Shown one piece after another: positions 1-7,640 of a stretch of DNA of 64,000 nucleotides. A program made the position numbers and the translations under genes. The notes below the pieces were generated by a model. It had not been told where the DNA came from and did not search any database. It was given only the letters and a program-made list of their open reading frames with translations. Numbering within the stretch: the stretch's first letter is position 1; each line of letters begins with the position of its first letter. The stretch spans positions 37,591-101,590 of the forward strand of contig NZ_WWGX01000088.1 in the NCBI RefSeq assembly GCF_009862265.1. The letters run 5' to 3'. The stretch is from Streptomyces sp. SID8352. Its GTDB lineage: Bacteria > Actinomycetota > Actinomycetes > Streptomycetales > Streptomycetaceae.

Positions 1-70
1 AGGTGTGCGAGCGCAGCACGGACTCGTGGTGCCCATGGGTGTAGACGGCGGTCTCCCGAGGCTCGGGCAT
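1..70 (-). CDS. SAM-dependent methyltransferase, N-terminal fragment
   Basis: Only the first 23 codons lie in the window; the gene runs off the left edge. The start is the ATG at 68-70 (read on the minus strand). The N-terminus begins MPEPRETAVYTHGHHESVLR, which resembles the opening of a common Streptomyces class I methyltransferase of the UbiE type, where YTHGHHESVLRSH precedes the SAM-binding fold. The fold itself is outside the window, so the assignment rests on the N-terminal signature alone. Confidence 0.55.
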   Translation of the reverse strand, partial: MPEPRETAVYTHGHHESVLRSHT

Positions 71-206
71 GGCTGGTCCCCTCTCCAAGCGGCTGACGGC
101 ACGCCGGAACGCGGGGTACGGACCCCGTCCGACGACAGGTTCACCGTACGCCCGCGCTCCATATGATGAGACCGCTGTTTCGCGATGTGGACCGAACGGG
201 GGAGGT

Positions 207-1721
207 TCAGCCGGCCGTCCCGCCCGGCTCGCGACCGCTCAGCGGACGGTAGACGGTGAGCGCCTCGGGGAGCTTCTCCAGCGTCAGGTCGCCCTCGGTC
301 TCGGTCAGCTCGCCGTCGTACGCCAGCAGCGTGCCGGGGGCGACGCCGGACAGCCGCAGCCGGGGTGTGCGGACCGCCGCGTGGGCGGGGGAGCGGGTCA
401 GCGGACCGGCCAGGGCCGCCGACAGCAGCCGCAGCGCGGGCCACCGCCCGCCGTGCACCACCCGCACGTCGAGCTGCCCGTCGGCCATGTCCAGCCGCCG
501 GCCCGAGGCCAGCCCCCGCCGGTGGTAGGTGCCGTTGCCCGCGAACAGCATCCAGAGCGGGCGCCTGCGCCCCCGCACCTCGGCCTCCAGGGGGTGCCGG
601 TCGGCGCGCAGCACCCGCACCGCGCCGAGCACCCCCGCCGGCCAGCCGCCGATCCGGGGCGACCAGTGCTCCCGCTCGCGCACCAGCTCGGGGTACACGC
701 CCAGGCTGAAGGTGTTGAGGAAGATCCCGTGCCGCCCGCCCGAGGCGAACCGGCCCACGTCCACCCGGACGCCCTCGCCCGCCTCCAGGGCCCGGCAGAG
801 GTCCCGCGCGTCCTCCACCCCGAGGTCGTAGGCGAAGTGGTTGAGGGTGCCGCCGGGAAGCACCGCGAGCGGCAGCCCGTGGCGCAGCGCCAGTTCGGCG
901 GCGGCGTTCACGGTGCCGTCGCCGCCGCACACCCCGAGCACCCGCGCCCGTCCCGCGGCGTCCTCCAGCTCCGCCCGCACCTCCTCCGGCGCGCACTCGA
1001 TGACCTCGGCCTTCGGCAGCGCGTCGCACAGCGCCCGTACCCGGTCCGAGGTGCCCGAGCCGATGTTGGCCACCAGGACCAGGCCGTCGCCCTCGGGCAG
1101 CGCCGGAACCTCGGCGCGCGGCCGGGCGGGCGGGGTGAGCTGCGCCCGGGTCGGCACCAGGCCCCGCACGGCGAACGCGGCCCCCGCGCCCAAAAGCACG
1201 CCCGCCAGCACGTCGCTCGGGAAGTGCACCCCCGTGTAGACGCGGGACAGCGCGACCGCCCCGGCCAGCGGGGCCACCGCCGCGCCCCAGCCCGGGGACT
1301 CCAGGGCCACCCCGGTCGCGAAGGCCGCGGCCGAGGCGGCGTGCCCGGACGGGAACGAGGTGGTGACCGGCTGCCGCTTCAGCCGCCGCACCAGGGGCAC
1401 CGCGTCGAGCGGGGGGCGCGAACGGCGCACCGAGCGCTTGCCCAGGGTGTTGATCGTCAGGGAGGCCAGCCCCAGCGAGGCCAGCCCCCGGGCCGCGGCC
1501 CGCCGGGCCCTCGGGGTGCGCGAGGCGGCCACCGCCGCCGCGGCGGCGACCCACAGCACCCCGTGGTTGGCGCCGCGGCTCAGCCGGGGCAGCACACGGG
1601 TGGCGGCGGGCCAGTCACGGGTGGCGACGGCTTCGAAGACACGGTGGTCCAGCCGCATGAGGCCGTCGCGCAGCGGGCGCGGTCCGGGTGCGGGGAGGGT
1701 GAGGTCGACGTCGGGGCTCAT
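207..1721 (-). CDS. PAP2 phosphatase - diacylglycerol kinase fusion protein
   Basis: A 504-aa fusion. The first half is a membrane PAP2-type lipid phosphatase with the three family signatures: KRSVRRSRPP, SFPSGHAAS and SRVYTGVHFPSDV. The second half is a DAGK-type catalytic domain with the nucleotide loop GVCGGDGTVN and PGGTLNHFA. The fusion is known in actinobacteria and probably acts in phospholipid turnover at the membrane; the substrate cannot be told from sequence. The open frame extends further upstream, but the ATG at 1721 (MSPDVDLTLP) is chosen because the upstream codons are low-complexity and the family starts here. A perfect small hairpin lies 17-34 nt upstream. The neighbouring methyltransferase start is on the same strand downstream. 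Confidence 0.88.
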   Translation of the reverse strand: MSPDVDLTLPAPGPRPLRDGLMRLDHRVFEAVATRDWPAATRVLPRLSRGANHGVLWVAAAAAVAASRTPRARRAAARGLASLGLASLTINTLGKRSVRRSRPPLDAVPLVRRLKRQPVTTSFPSGHAASAAAFATGVALESPGWGAAVAPLAGAVALSRVYTGVHFPSDVLAGVLLGAGAAFAVRGLVPTRAQLTPPARPRAEVPALPEGDGLVLVANIGSGTSDRVRALCDALPKAEVIECAPEEVRAELEDAAGRARVLGVCGGDGTVNAAAELALRHGLPLAVLPGGTLNHFAYDLGVEDARDLCRALEAGEGVRVDVGRFASGGRHGIFLNTFSLGVYPELVREREHWSPRIGGWPAGVLGAVRVLRADRHPLEAEVRGRRRPLWMLFAGNGTYHRRGLASGRRLDMADGQLDVRVVHGGRWPALRLLSAALAGPLTRSPAHAAVRTPRLRLSGVAPGTLLAYDGELTETEGDLTLEKLPEALTVYRPLSGREPGGTAG

Positions 1722-2136
1722 GCCTGCCCGCCTACCCCGAGAAAGGGGTTTCTCGCGCCGGACGTCCGGGCGGCCGCGCCGACCGCCCACCGGGGCCGCC
1801 CTCGGGCCCGGTGGGCGAGGAGCGGCACACTGCCGAGGGCAGGGCCTCTCCCCGGTCCGGCGACGGCGCGTTCGGTGGGGAGCGGGACGTCGGGTTCGGC
1901 CCCTGCCCCCGGTCCGGCCCTCCGGCCCGGGCAGGGCCGAACCCCGGTCCGGCCCGGTGCCCGCCGCCGCTGGTCCGGCCCCCGGCGTGGGCGGGGCCCG
2001 GCTCGGGTCCCGCCGGTTGCGGCCGCCCGGTGCGCCCCGGGCGGGTCCTCCCCGGCCCCGGCACGGCCCGCGCCCCGCCCGCGCCCCCGGATATCGGTTT
2101 GCCACGGTCCCCGGACGCCCCGCACAATCCGGTTCC
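1722..2136. other. Divergent intergenic region, PAP2-DGK / ABC-F
   Basis: 415 bp between two divergent genes. It is extremely GC-rich, with open frames in several phases that have no plausible protein content. Apart from the hairpin at 1738-1755 I see no clear promoter motif. It presumably carries the promoters of both flanking genes. Confidence 0.5.
1738..1755. promoter_or_regulatory. Perfect 7-bp inverted repeat in the leader of the PAP2-DGK gene
   Basis: CGAGAAA-GGGG-TTTCTCG is a perfect dyad with a 4-nt centre. It ends 17 bp upstream of the ATG at 1721. It contains A/T triplets in an otherwise almost pure GC stretch, so it stands out from background. It could be a repressor operator or an RNA hairpin near the ribosome binding site. 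Confidence 0.45.
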
Positions 2137-3756
2137 ATGGGTCACCTCGAAGCCGCGCACCTGGAGTACCACCTGCCCGACGGGAGGACGCTCCTCGGCG
2201 ATGTCTCCTTCCGGGTGGGCGAGGGTTCCGTCGTGGCCCTCGTCGGGCCCAACGGCGCGGGCAAGACCACGCTGCTGCGCCTGCTCTCCGGCGAGCTGAA
2301 GCCGCACGGCGGCACCGTCACGATCAGTGGCGGGCTCGGCGTCATGCGGCAGTTCGTGGGCTCGGTGCGGGACGAGACGACCGTGCGCGACCTGCTGGTC
2401 TCCGTCGCGCCGCCGCGCATCCGCGAGGCCGCCCGCGCCGTCGACACCGCCGAGCACGCCATCATGACCGTCGACGACGAGGCCGCCCAGCTCGCCTACG
2501 CCCAGGCGCTCGCCGACTGGGCCGAAGCGCGCGGCTACGAGGCCGAGACCCTCTGGGACATCTGCACCACCGCCGCGCTCGGCGTCTCCTACGAGAAGGC
2601 CCAGTGGCGGCAGGTGCGCACCCTGTCCGGCGGTGAGCAGAAGCGCCTCGTGCTGGAGGCCCTGCTGCGCGGCACCGACGAGGTGCTGCTGCTCGACGAG
2701 CCCGACAACTACCTCGACGTGCCGGGCAAGCGCTGGCTCGAGGAGCGGCTCGCGGAGACCCGCAAGACCGTCCTGTTCGTCTCCCACGACCGGGAGCTCC
2801 TGGCCCGCGCCGCCCAGCGGATCGTCTCCGTCGAGCCGGGGCCCGCCGGTGCCGACGCCTGGGTGCACGGCGCGGGCTTCGCCACCTTCCACGAGGCCCG
2901 CCGCGAGCGCTTCGCCCGCTTCGAGGAGCTGCGCCGCCGCTGGGACGAGAAGCACGCCCAGCTCAGGAAGCTGGTGCTGACGCTCCGGCAGGCCGCCGCT
3001 GTCAGCCATGAGATGGCCTCCCGTTACGCGGCGGCGCAGACCAGGCTGCGCAAGTTCGAGGAGGCCGGACCGCCCCCCGAGCCGCCGCGCGAGCAGGACA
3101 TCCGGATGCGGCTGAAGGGCGGGCGCACCGGCGTCCGCGCCGTCACCTGCGAGGGCCTCGAACTCACCGGCCTGATGAAACCCTTCGACCTGGAGGTCTT
3201 CTACGGCGAGCGGGTCGCCGTCCTCGGCTCCAACGGCTCCGGCAAGTCGCACTTCCTGCGCCTGCTCGCCGGCGACACCGTGGCCCACACCGGGGGCTGG
3301 AAGCTGGGCGCCCGCGTCGTGCCCGGCCACTTCGCCCAGACCCACGCCCACCCCGAGCTGCTGGGCCGCACCCTGCTCGACATCCTGTGGACCGAGCACT
3401 CCCAGGACCGGGGCGCCGCCATGTCCCGGCTGCGCCGCTACGAGCTGACCCAGCAGGCCGAGCAGACCTTCGACCGGCTTTCCGGCGGCCAGCAGGCCCG
3501 TTTCCAGATCCTCCTGCTGGAACTGGAGGGCGTCACCGCCCTGCTGCTCGACGAGCCGACCGACAACCTCGACCTGGAATCGGCCGAGGCGCTCCAGGAG
3601 GGGCTGGAGGGCTTCGAGGGCACGGTCCTCGCCGTCACCCACGACCGCTGGTTCGCCCGCTCCTTCGACCGCTACCTCGTCTTCGGCAGCGACGGCCGGG
3701 TCCGCGAGACGGCGGAGCCCGTCTGGGACGAACGCCGGGTGGAGCGCGCCCGCTAG
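2137..3756 (+). CDS. ABC-F family ATP-binding protein
   Basis: A 539-aa soluble protein with two ABC ATPase domains and no membrane segments. Domain 1 has Walker A GPNGAGKTT, signature LSGGEQKR and Walker B LLLDEPDNYLD. Domain 2 has GSNGSGKSH, LSGGQQAR and LLLDEPTDNLD. Between them lies the charged alpha-helical linker typical of ABC-F proteins (HAQLRKLVLTLRQ region). ABC-F proteins act on the ribosome, as translation factors or antibiotic-protection proteins; which role applies here cannot be read from the sequence, and no resistance gene is next to it. The longer open frame upstream is low-complexity. The ATG at 2137 (MGHLEAAHLEYHLPDGR) matches the family start. Confidence 0.9.
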   Translation: MGHLEAAHLEYHLPDGRTLLGDVSFRVGEGSVVALVGPNGAGKTTLLRLLSGELKPHGGTVTISGGLGVMRQFVGSVRDETTVRDLLVSVAPPRIREAARAVDTAEHAIMTVDDEAAQLAYAQALADWAEARGYEAETLWDICTTAALGVSYEKAQWRQVRTLSGGEQKRLVLEALLRGTDEVLLLDEPDNYLDVPGKRWLEERLAETRKTVLFVSHDRELLARAAQRIVSVEPGPAGADAWVHGAGFATFHEARRERFARFEELRRRWDEKHAQLRKLVLTLRQAAAVSHEMASRYAAAQTRLRKFEEAGPPPEPPREQDIRMRLKGGRTGVRAVTCEGLELTGLMKPFDLEVFYGERVAVLGSNGSGKSHFLRLLAGDTVAHTGGWKLGARVVPGHFAQTHAHPELLGRTLLDILWTEHSQDRGAAMSRLRRYELTQQAEQTFDRLSGGQQARFQILLLELEGVTALLLDEPTDNLDLESAEALQEGLEGFEGTVLAVTHDRWFARSFDRYLVFGSDGRVRETAEPVWDERRVERAR

Positions 3757-3842
3757 CGCTCCCCGCAGCCCGCAGCCCGCAGGTCATCGTCCGACCGTGC
3801 GCCCCGTCCCGCCGGGGTACGGCGCGGGGGCGCACGCACCGC

Positions 3843-3874
3843 GCCCCGGGCCGGGCCCCGGCCGGGCCCGGGGC
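3843..3874. terminator. Possible bidirectional terminator between convergent genes
   Basis: GCCCCGGGCC and GGCCCGGGGC form a 10-bp perfect stem with a 12-nt loop between the converging ABC-F and baeRF2 genes. There is no U tract, which is usual in this genus. Background GC makes chance stems likely. Confidence 0.35.
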
Positions 3875-3928
3875 ACGCGCCGCGCTCCGTGGCCGGGTCC
3901 GCCGCGGCCCCGGTCCGGGGCGGCGGCG

Positions 3929-5050
3929 TCACCGCCAGCGCAGCAGCGCGCCCAGGCCGCCCACCGGCGCGCGGTCCGCCGGGCCGCCGCGCAGCGCCGG
4001 GGTCATCGAGACGGCCGGGGCACCGGTCATCACCACCGAGCGCAGCAGCGCGTCGTCCGCGCGGGCCGCCCAGGAGTTCTGCTCGCCGAGCGTGCTCAGC
4101 TCCGTGCGGCGCACGGCGAGCTGGTCGGCGTCCTCGCCGATCCACACCTCGCGGTGGGTGTCCGGCCCGTCCGGGATGACCAGCAGTTCGTCGATGCGGT
4201 GCTCCCGGGCCGCCTCCACCAGCGCCGGCACGCCCTCCGCCGCTCCGGCCCGGCCCTCGTCGTCCGGTGCCCTGGCGGCCAGGAACCGCTCCAGGTCCTC
4301 CCGCGCCCTCTCCCGCACATGGTCGTCGCGCAGCCGCTCCACCTCCCCGTCCAGCAGCCGGCTGCCCGCGCCGTGCCCGGCCTCGGTCACCCGGTCGCGG
4401 AGCCGCTTGGGCAGCCGCTCGCGCACCGCGCGCCGCTCCCGGTCGTCGCCGACCAGGATCAGCAGGTCGGCGCCGGTCTCGTCCTGGCACACCGCGAGCG
4501 CGTCCGCGACCTCAGCCGCGTTGTGCTCCCAGGTGTTCTCCACCCGGAGCTGGAAGTGGCGCTCGGACCAGTCGGCCGAGCCGGTGCGGTGCAGCGGCCA
4601 CTGCCTGCCGGTCACCGAGCCCGCGTCCCGGCTGCCCAACGCGGTCCGCAGCTCGAAGTCGGCGCCCTTGCGGTCGATGTACGCCACCACGGACAGCGGG
4701 TCCTCGCCCGCCAGGTCCAGCAGCGGCGCCACGTGCGGCAGCGGTGCCCAGTCCGCCGTGGTCCCGCCGTACGGGGCGCGCGCCAGCGGCGGGTCGAGGA
4801 CCACCCGCCCGGCCCGTGCGAACAACGCCCGTCCATGGGGGTCGGAGGCGTGCCGCAGCTCGTTCACCGCGTCCCGCACGGCCCGGCAGGTCGCGTCGTC
4901 CGCGCCCTGGTCCGCCAGCTCCCGGGCGATCGCCTCGGCGGTCAGCTCGCGTTCGTGCGCCGTGTCCTCCGTGTGCCGGGAGAGATCGACGTACACGGAG
5001 GCCCAGGGGCCCGGGTCCGCGTAGAGCGGATGCAGAAAGGCGAGGTCCAT
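3929..5050 (-). CDS. baeRF2 / Rv2629-like eRF1-related protein
   Basis: A 373-aa protein beginning MDLAFLHPLYADPGPWASVY and continuing with VDLSRHTEDT, the N-terminal pattern of the actinobacterial baeRF family 2 (Mycobacterium Rv2629-like). These proteins carry an archaeal/eukaryotic release-factor-1-like fold and are related to Vms1-type peptidyl-tRNA hydrolases; their role in actinobacteria is unsettled, with links to ribosome stress or hibernation. Recognisable segments are the LLILVGDDRERRAVRERLP strand-helix and the late ALVEAAREHRIDELLVIPDG segment. The frame continues upstream of the chosen ATG, but that part overlaps the divergent DUF6158 gene and has no family similarity. Confidence 0.75.
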   Translation of the reverse strand: MDLAFLHPLYADPGPWASVYVDLSRHTEDTAHERELTAEAIARELADQGADDATCRAVRDAVNELRHASDPHGRALFARAGRVVLDPPLARAPYGGTTADWAPLPHVAPLLDLAGEDPLSVVAYIDRKGADFELRTALGSRDAGSVTGRQWPLHRTGSADWSERHFQLRVENTWEHNAAEVADALAVCQDETGADLLILVGDDRERRAVRERLPKRLRDRVTEAGHGAGSRLLDGEVERLRDDHVRERAREDLERFLAARAPDDEGRAGAAEGVPALVEAAREHRIDELLVIPDGPDTHREVWIGEDADQLAVRRTELSTLGEQNSWAARADDALLRSVVMTGAPAVSMTPALRGGPADRAPVGGLGALLRWR

Positions 5051-5079
5051 GTCTGGCTCCCTCCCGGAGGGGCGCTCGG

Positions 5080-5105
5080 GGGTGGTCTTGCCCGGGGGCG
5101 GGTAC
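5080..5105 (+). promoter_or_regulatory. Possible sigma-B-type promoter for the DUF6158 gene
   Basis: GGGT, 16 nt, then GGGTAC fits the Streptomyces sigma-B/F consensus GNNT-N14-16-GGGTAY. It lies directly ahead of the ATG at 5115. The -35 half is weakly specific in GC-rich DNA. Confidence 0.3.
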
Positions 5106-5114
5106 CCGGACGGC

Positions 5115-5399
5115 ATGAACGAACACGACACGCGGGACGGCGCCCCGTCCGGAGTGGATCCGGCCCGGCTGGACGACCAGCAGCTCATGAAGGAGCTGGA
5201 GACCATCCACCGCACGCGCCACGACACGCTGCTCTACGGGTCGAACGGCGCCCTGCGCGCCCACAACGACCGGATGGCGCGGCTGGAGGGGGAGTGGCTG
5301 CGCCGCAACCCCCGGCGCTCGGTCGTCGCCGGACGGACCCGTGAGGGCGCCCGCGGCCGGATCAGCGGCGAGGCGGCGGCACCGGCACCGGGGGGCTGA
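5115..5399 (+). CDS. DUF6158 family protein
   Basis: A 94-aa hydrophilic protein. Its core PARLDDQQLMKELETIHRTR and the following HDTLL..GSNGALRAHNDRMARLEGEWLRR segment match a small Streptomyces family known as DUF6158, of unknown function. It is charged, probably helical and cytoplasmic, with no signal or membrane segment. The ATG at 5115 is chosen because the conserved region follows soon after; no good ribosome-binding site precedes it. A sigma-B-like -10 element ends only 10 bp upstream, so the transcript may be nearly leaderless. It is divergent from the baeRF2 gene with a 64-bp gap. Confidence 0.7.
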   Translation: MNEHDTRDGAPSGVDPARLDDQQLMKELETIHRTRHDTLLYGSNGALRAHNDRMARLEGEWLRRNPRRSVVAGRTREGARGRISGEAAAPAPGG

Positions 5400-5461
5400 G
5401 CGCGTTCCCGTCCCGCCGCGCAGGGCCCGGCCCCGGCGGTACCCGCCCGGTCCAGGCCCTT

Positions 5462-5507
5462 CGGTGTGGACCGGGCGGATCGCTCCCTCGCGGGCCGGTC
5501 CACACCG
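5462..5507. terminator. Hairpin between convergent DUF6158 and DJ-1 genes (first of two)
   Basis: CGGTGTGGACCGG and CCGGTCCACACCG form a perfect 13-bp stem around a 20-nt loop. It stands just ahead of the much longer dyad at 5510-5569. The pair probably works as a bidirectional terminator. Confidence 0.6.
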
Positions 5508-5509
5508 GC

Positions 5510-5569
5510 GGTCTTCGGGAGCACCCCGGGACACACGGGCCCGCGTGTCCCGGGGTGCTCCCGAAGACC
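5510..5569. repeat. Perfect 25-bp inverted repeat, likely bidirectional terminator
   Basis: Arms at 5510-5534 and 5545-5569 are perfect reverse complements over 25 bp. Most of the 10-nt centre also pairs (CGGGCCCG). The 16-nt core CCCCGGGACACACGGG of the left arm recurs in direct orientation from 5568. The site is between two convergent genes, so termination is the simplest reading, but the length and perfection are well above normal Streptomyces terminators. Confidence 0.7.
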
Positions 5570-5808
5570 CCGGGACACACGGGTCCGGCCGGTTCTTCCC
5601 GTTCCCGGTCCGGTGAGGAGGGCCGGTGCTCACCCGTCCGGGCGGTGGATTCACGGTTCCGACCGTGCGCCGGACGGTGCCAGTGCCTGTGCGGCGCCGA
5701 GCGGCGGTGTCGGCCGAGGGCGGTCCCGTCGGCCGACACCGCCGACGCCCACGTGGGAAGCGGACCGCCCGGCCCCGGGGCTCCCGCGACCGGGCGCGGC
5801 TCTGCGGC

Positions 5809-6363
5809 TCAGGCCGTGGCCGATGCGCCCGCCTCGGCGAACTCCGCGAGGAAGGCCGCACAGAACGCCTCCAGGTCGTCCGGCCGACGGCTGGTGACGA
5901 GGACGCTCTCACCGTGGTCGCAGACCCGGACCCGCTCGTCGACCCAGGTGGCCCCGGCATTGCGCAGGTCGGTCCGCAGACTCGGCCAGGAGGTCAGCAC
6001 CCGGTCGCGGACCACGTCCGCCTCGATCAGCGTCCACGGCGCGTGGCAGATCGCGGCCACCGGCAGGCCGCGCGCGAAGAAGTCCCTCACGAACGCCACG
6101 GCCCTCCCGTCCGTGCGCAGGAAGTCGGGGTTGGCCACGCCGCCCGGCAGCACCAGGCCGCCGAAGGCCTCGGCCGAGGTCTCGCCGACCACCTCGTCCA
6201 CGGGGAAGGTGCCGGCCTTGTCGAGGTGGTCGAACGCCTGGATCTCGCCGGACCGCGTGGAGACGAGCACCGGCTGGTGGCCCGCCCCCTCCGCCGCCCG
6301 CCACGGCTCGGTCAGCTCGACCTGCTCCACGCCCTCGGGTGCGCTCAGGAATGCGATGCGCAT
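5809..6363 (-). CDS. DJ-1/PfpI family protein (type 1 glutamine amidotransferase-like)
   Basis: A 184-aa single-domain protein of the DJ-1/PfpI superfamily. The nucleophile elbow is PVAAICHAPW with Cys106. Upstream are the acid residue region (TSAEAFGGLVLPGG) and the strand MRIAFLSAPEGVE. Members act as cysteine peptidase-like, chaperone or deglycase/glyoxalase enzymes in stress protection; the actual activity cannot be deduced. The chosen ATG at 6363 starts directly with the first strand. The frame runs further upstream only through low-complexity codons. It follows the DUF2795-type gene on the same strand with a 90-bp gap. Confidence 0.85.
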   Translation of the reverse strand: MRIAFLSAPEGVEQVELTEPWRAAEGAGHQPVLVSTRSGEIQAFDHLDKAGTFPVDEVVGETSAEAFGGLVLPGGVANPDFLRTDGRAVAFVRDFFARGLPVAAICHAPWTLIEADVVRDRVLTSWPSLRTDLRNAGATWVDERVRVCDHGESVLVTSRRPDDLEAFCAAFLAEFAEAGASATA

Positions 6364-6452
6364 GGGGTTCGGCTCCTGTTCCGGTGGACGCCGGGCCGTC
6401 CGGGCCGGGCGTCCACCCGTGTCCTTCGTACGCCGTCGGATGCCGGGGCCGT

Positions 6453-6845
6453 TCAGGGACGCCCGGCACCGCCGGTCTCGGTCAGGGCGACGGCCAGTTC
6501 CTGGACGTTGCCGTAGCGGGCCTTGCGCGGCAGCCGCTCCATGCCCTCGACGAGGACGTCGGGTGCGTGGCCGAGACGCAGGGCCCGGCCCAGTTCCCCG
6601 GGGCCCGCCGGGAAGGCGCCCCGGGTCAGGGTCCGGGCCAGCTCCAGCCGCAGGGACTCCAGACGGGTGGGCCCGCGGTCGGGCGTCACCGGGCCGTTCA
6701 TGACCTCCGGGTCGTCCTCGGCCGTCGGCTCCGGGTCGTTCCACTCCTCGGTACGGGTGGGGTGCCCGGAGCGCAGCATGCCCTGCAGTTCGTGCTTCAT
6801 CTCGTCGTCGCGGTGGGCGCTCAGCCGGTCGCTGCCTCGCTGCAT
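6453..6845 (-). CDS. DUF2795 domain-containing protein
   Basis: A 130-aa acidic protein. The N-terminus (MQRGSDRLSAHRDDEMKHEL, then QGMLRSGHPTR) and the C-terminal segment LPRKARYGNVQELAVAL match a small Streptomyces protein type carrying the DUF2795 fold, of unknown function. A good ribosome-binding site (GAGGGAG) sits just before the ATG at 6845, which decides the start. A sigma-B-type promoter is visible 34-58 bp upstream, and a sigma-B/F family gene is divergent from it at 7641, so it is probably a general-stress gene. Confidence 0.72.
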   Translation of the reverse strand: MQRGSDRLSAHRDDEMKHELQGMLRSGHPTRTEEWNDPEPTAEDDPEVMNGPVTPDRGPTRLESLRLELARTLTRGAFPAGPGELGRALRLGHAPDVLVEGMERLPRKARYGNVQELAVALTETGGAGRP

Positions 6846-6878
6846 GTCTCCCTCACATCCTTCGGGGATGCGGACCGC

Positions 6879-6903
6879 GTACCCGAACGGAGCACCCCGA
6901 CAC
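6879..6903 (-). promoter_or_regulatory. Sigma-B/F type promoter for the DUF2795 gene
   Basis: On the minus strand GTGT, 15 nt, then GGGTAC. This fits GNNT-N14-16-GGGTAY, the consensus for Streptomyces sigma-B family factors. The -10 lies 34 bp upstream of the ATG, a normal distance with a ribosome-binding site between. Confidence 0.55.
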
Positions 6904-7640
6904 GGGTTCTCCGCCGAGGGCTTCGGCGACCAGCGGAAGGGGCGTTCCCGCCGGTACGGGGGTTGCGCGGGGTGACCCGGAGGCCGCACGGGGTGACCGC
7001 GCGCGGAGACGGCGCGCGCGGAGACGGCGCGCGCGGGGGAGGGCGTGCGCGGAGACGGCGTGCGCGCCGGGGGAGGACGGCCGGGGCGGTGTCGTGCCGG
7101 GGCGGCCACGCGGGCCGGTGTTCCCCGGCCCCGCCCCGGAGGACGCCGTCCCTGCCACGGAACGGGAACGGCGTCCCCGGCCGCCTGGTTCCGAGCGCCC
7201 GGTGCGTCCCGCGTGCGGTGCCCCCGCGCCGTCCCGCGCGTCGGCCTGGCGGGAGACAGCGGACCGCCCCCGTCCCTCCCCGCCCGCGCGCCGCCGGGCG
7301 GGGCCATCCCCGGGGGCCCGCACCGGGTGGCTCGGCGGACCGGTCCGCCGCCCGTCCGGAAACGGGGGTTTGGACTCCGGTCCGCTGGGAAGGGGCACGT
7401 TCAGTGCTTCGGACAGCAGGCACGCCCGTGGGAGAGGTGTCCCTCCACGGAGCGTCCGTCCGGGCGCCCGGACCTTCTCCCACGGTGACCGCCCGCCCCC
7501 ACGGGCCGTGTCGTCGTACCACCGGCACCCGTCGCGCGCGGCCCGAGGCCGTCCGGCCGGAGCGCCGTCCGCCCCGGCCACCCCGCCGGAGCACCCCGGA
7601 GCGACGACGGGCCCCGCACTCCGAGGGAGTTGCGACGCGC
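6904..7640. other. Long intergenic region upstream of the sigma factor gene, with short tandem repeats
   Basis: About 740 bp without a credible gene; open frames in both directions are arginine/proline-rich shadows. It contains three copies of GCGCGGAGACGGCG (near 7001, 7017 and 7047) and two GGGTGAC motifs. A weak sigma-B-like promoter is at 7368-7392. The long spacing suggests a long 5' leader or several promoters for the sigma gene. Confidence 0.5.
7368..7392 (+). promoter_or_regulatory. Weak sigma-B-like promoter upstream of the sigma factor gene
   Basis: GTTT, 15 nt, GGGAAG. The -35 is perfect for sigma-B type promoters; the -10 deviates at two positions from GGGTAY. If used, it would give autoregulation with a leader of about 240 nt. 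Confidence 0.25.

Noticed and set aside
7001..7063. CRISPR array
   Set aside because: The repeats are short, GC-rich and irregularly spaced without distinct spacers; no cas genes occur in the window.
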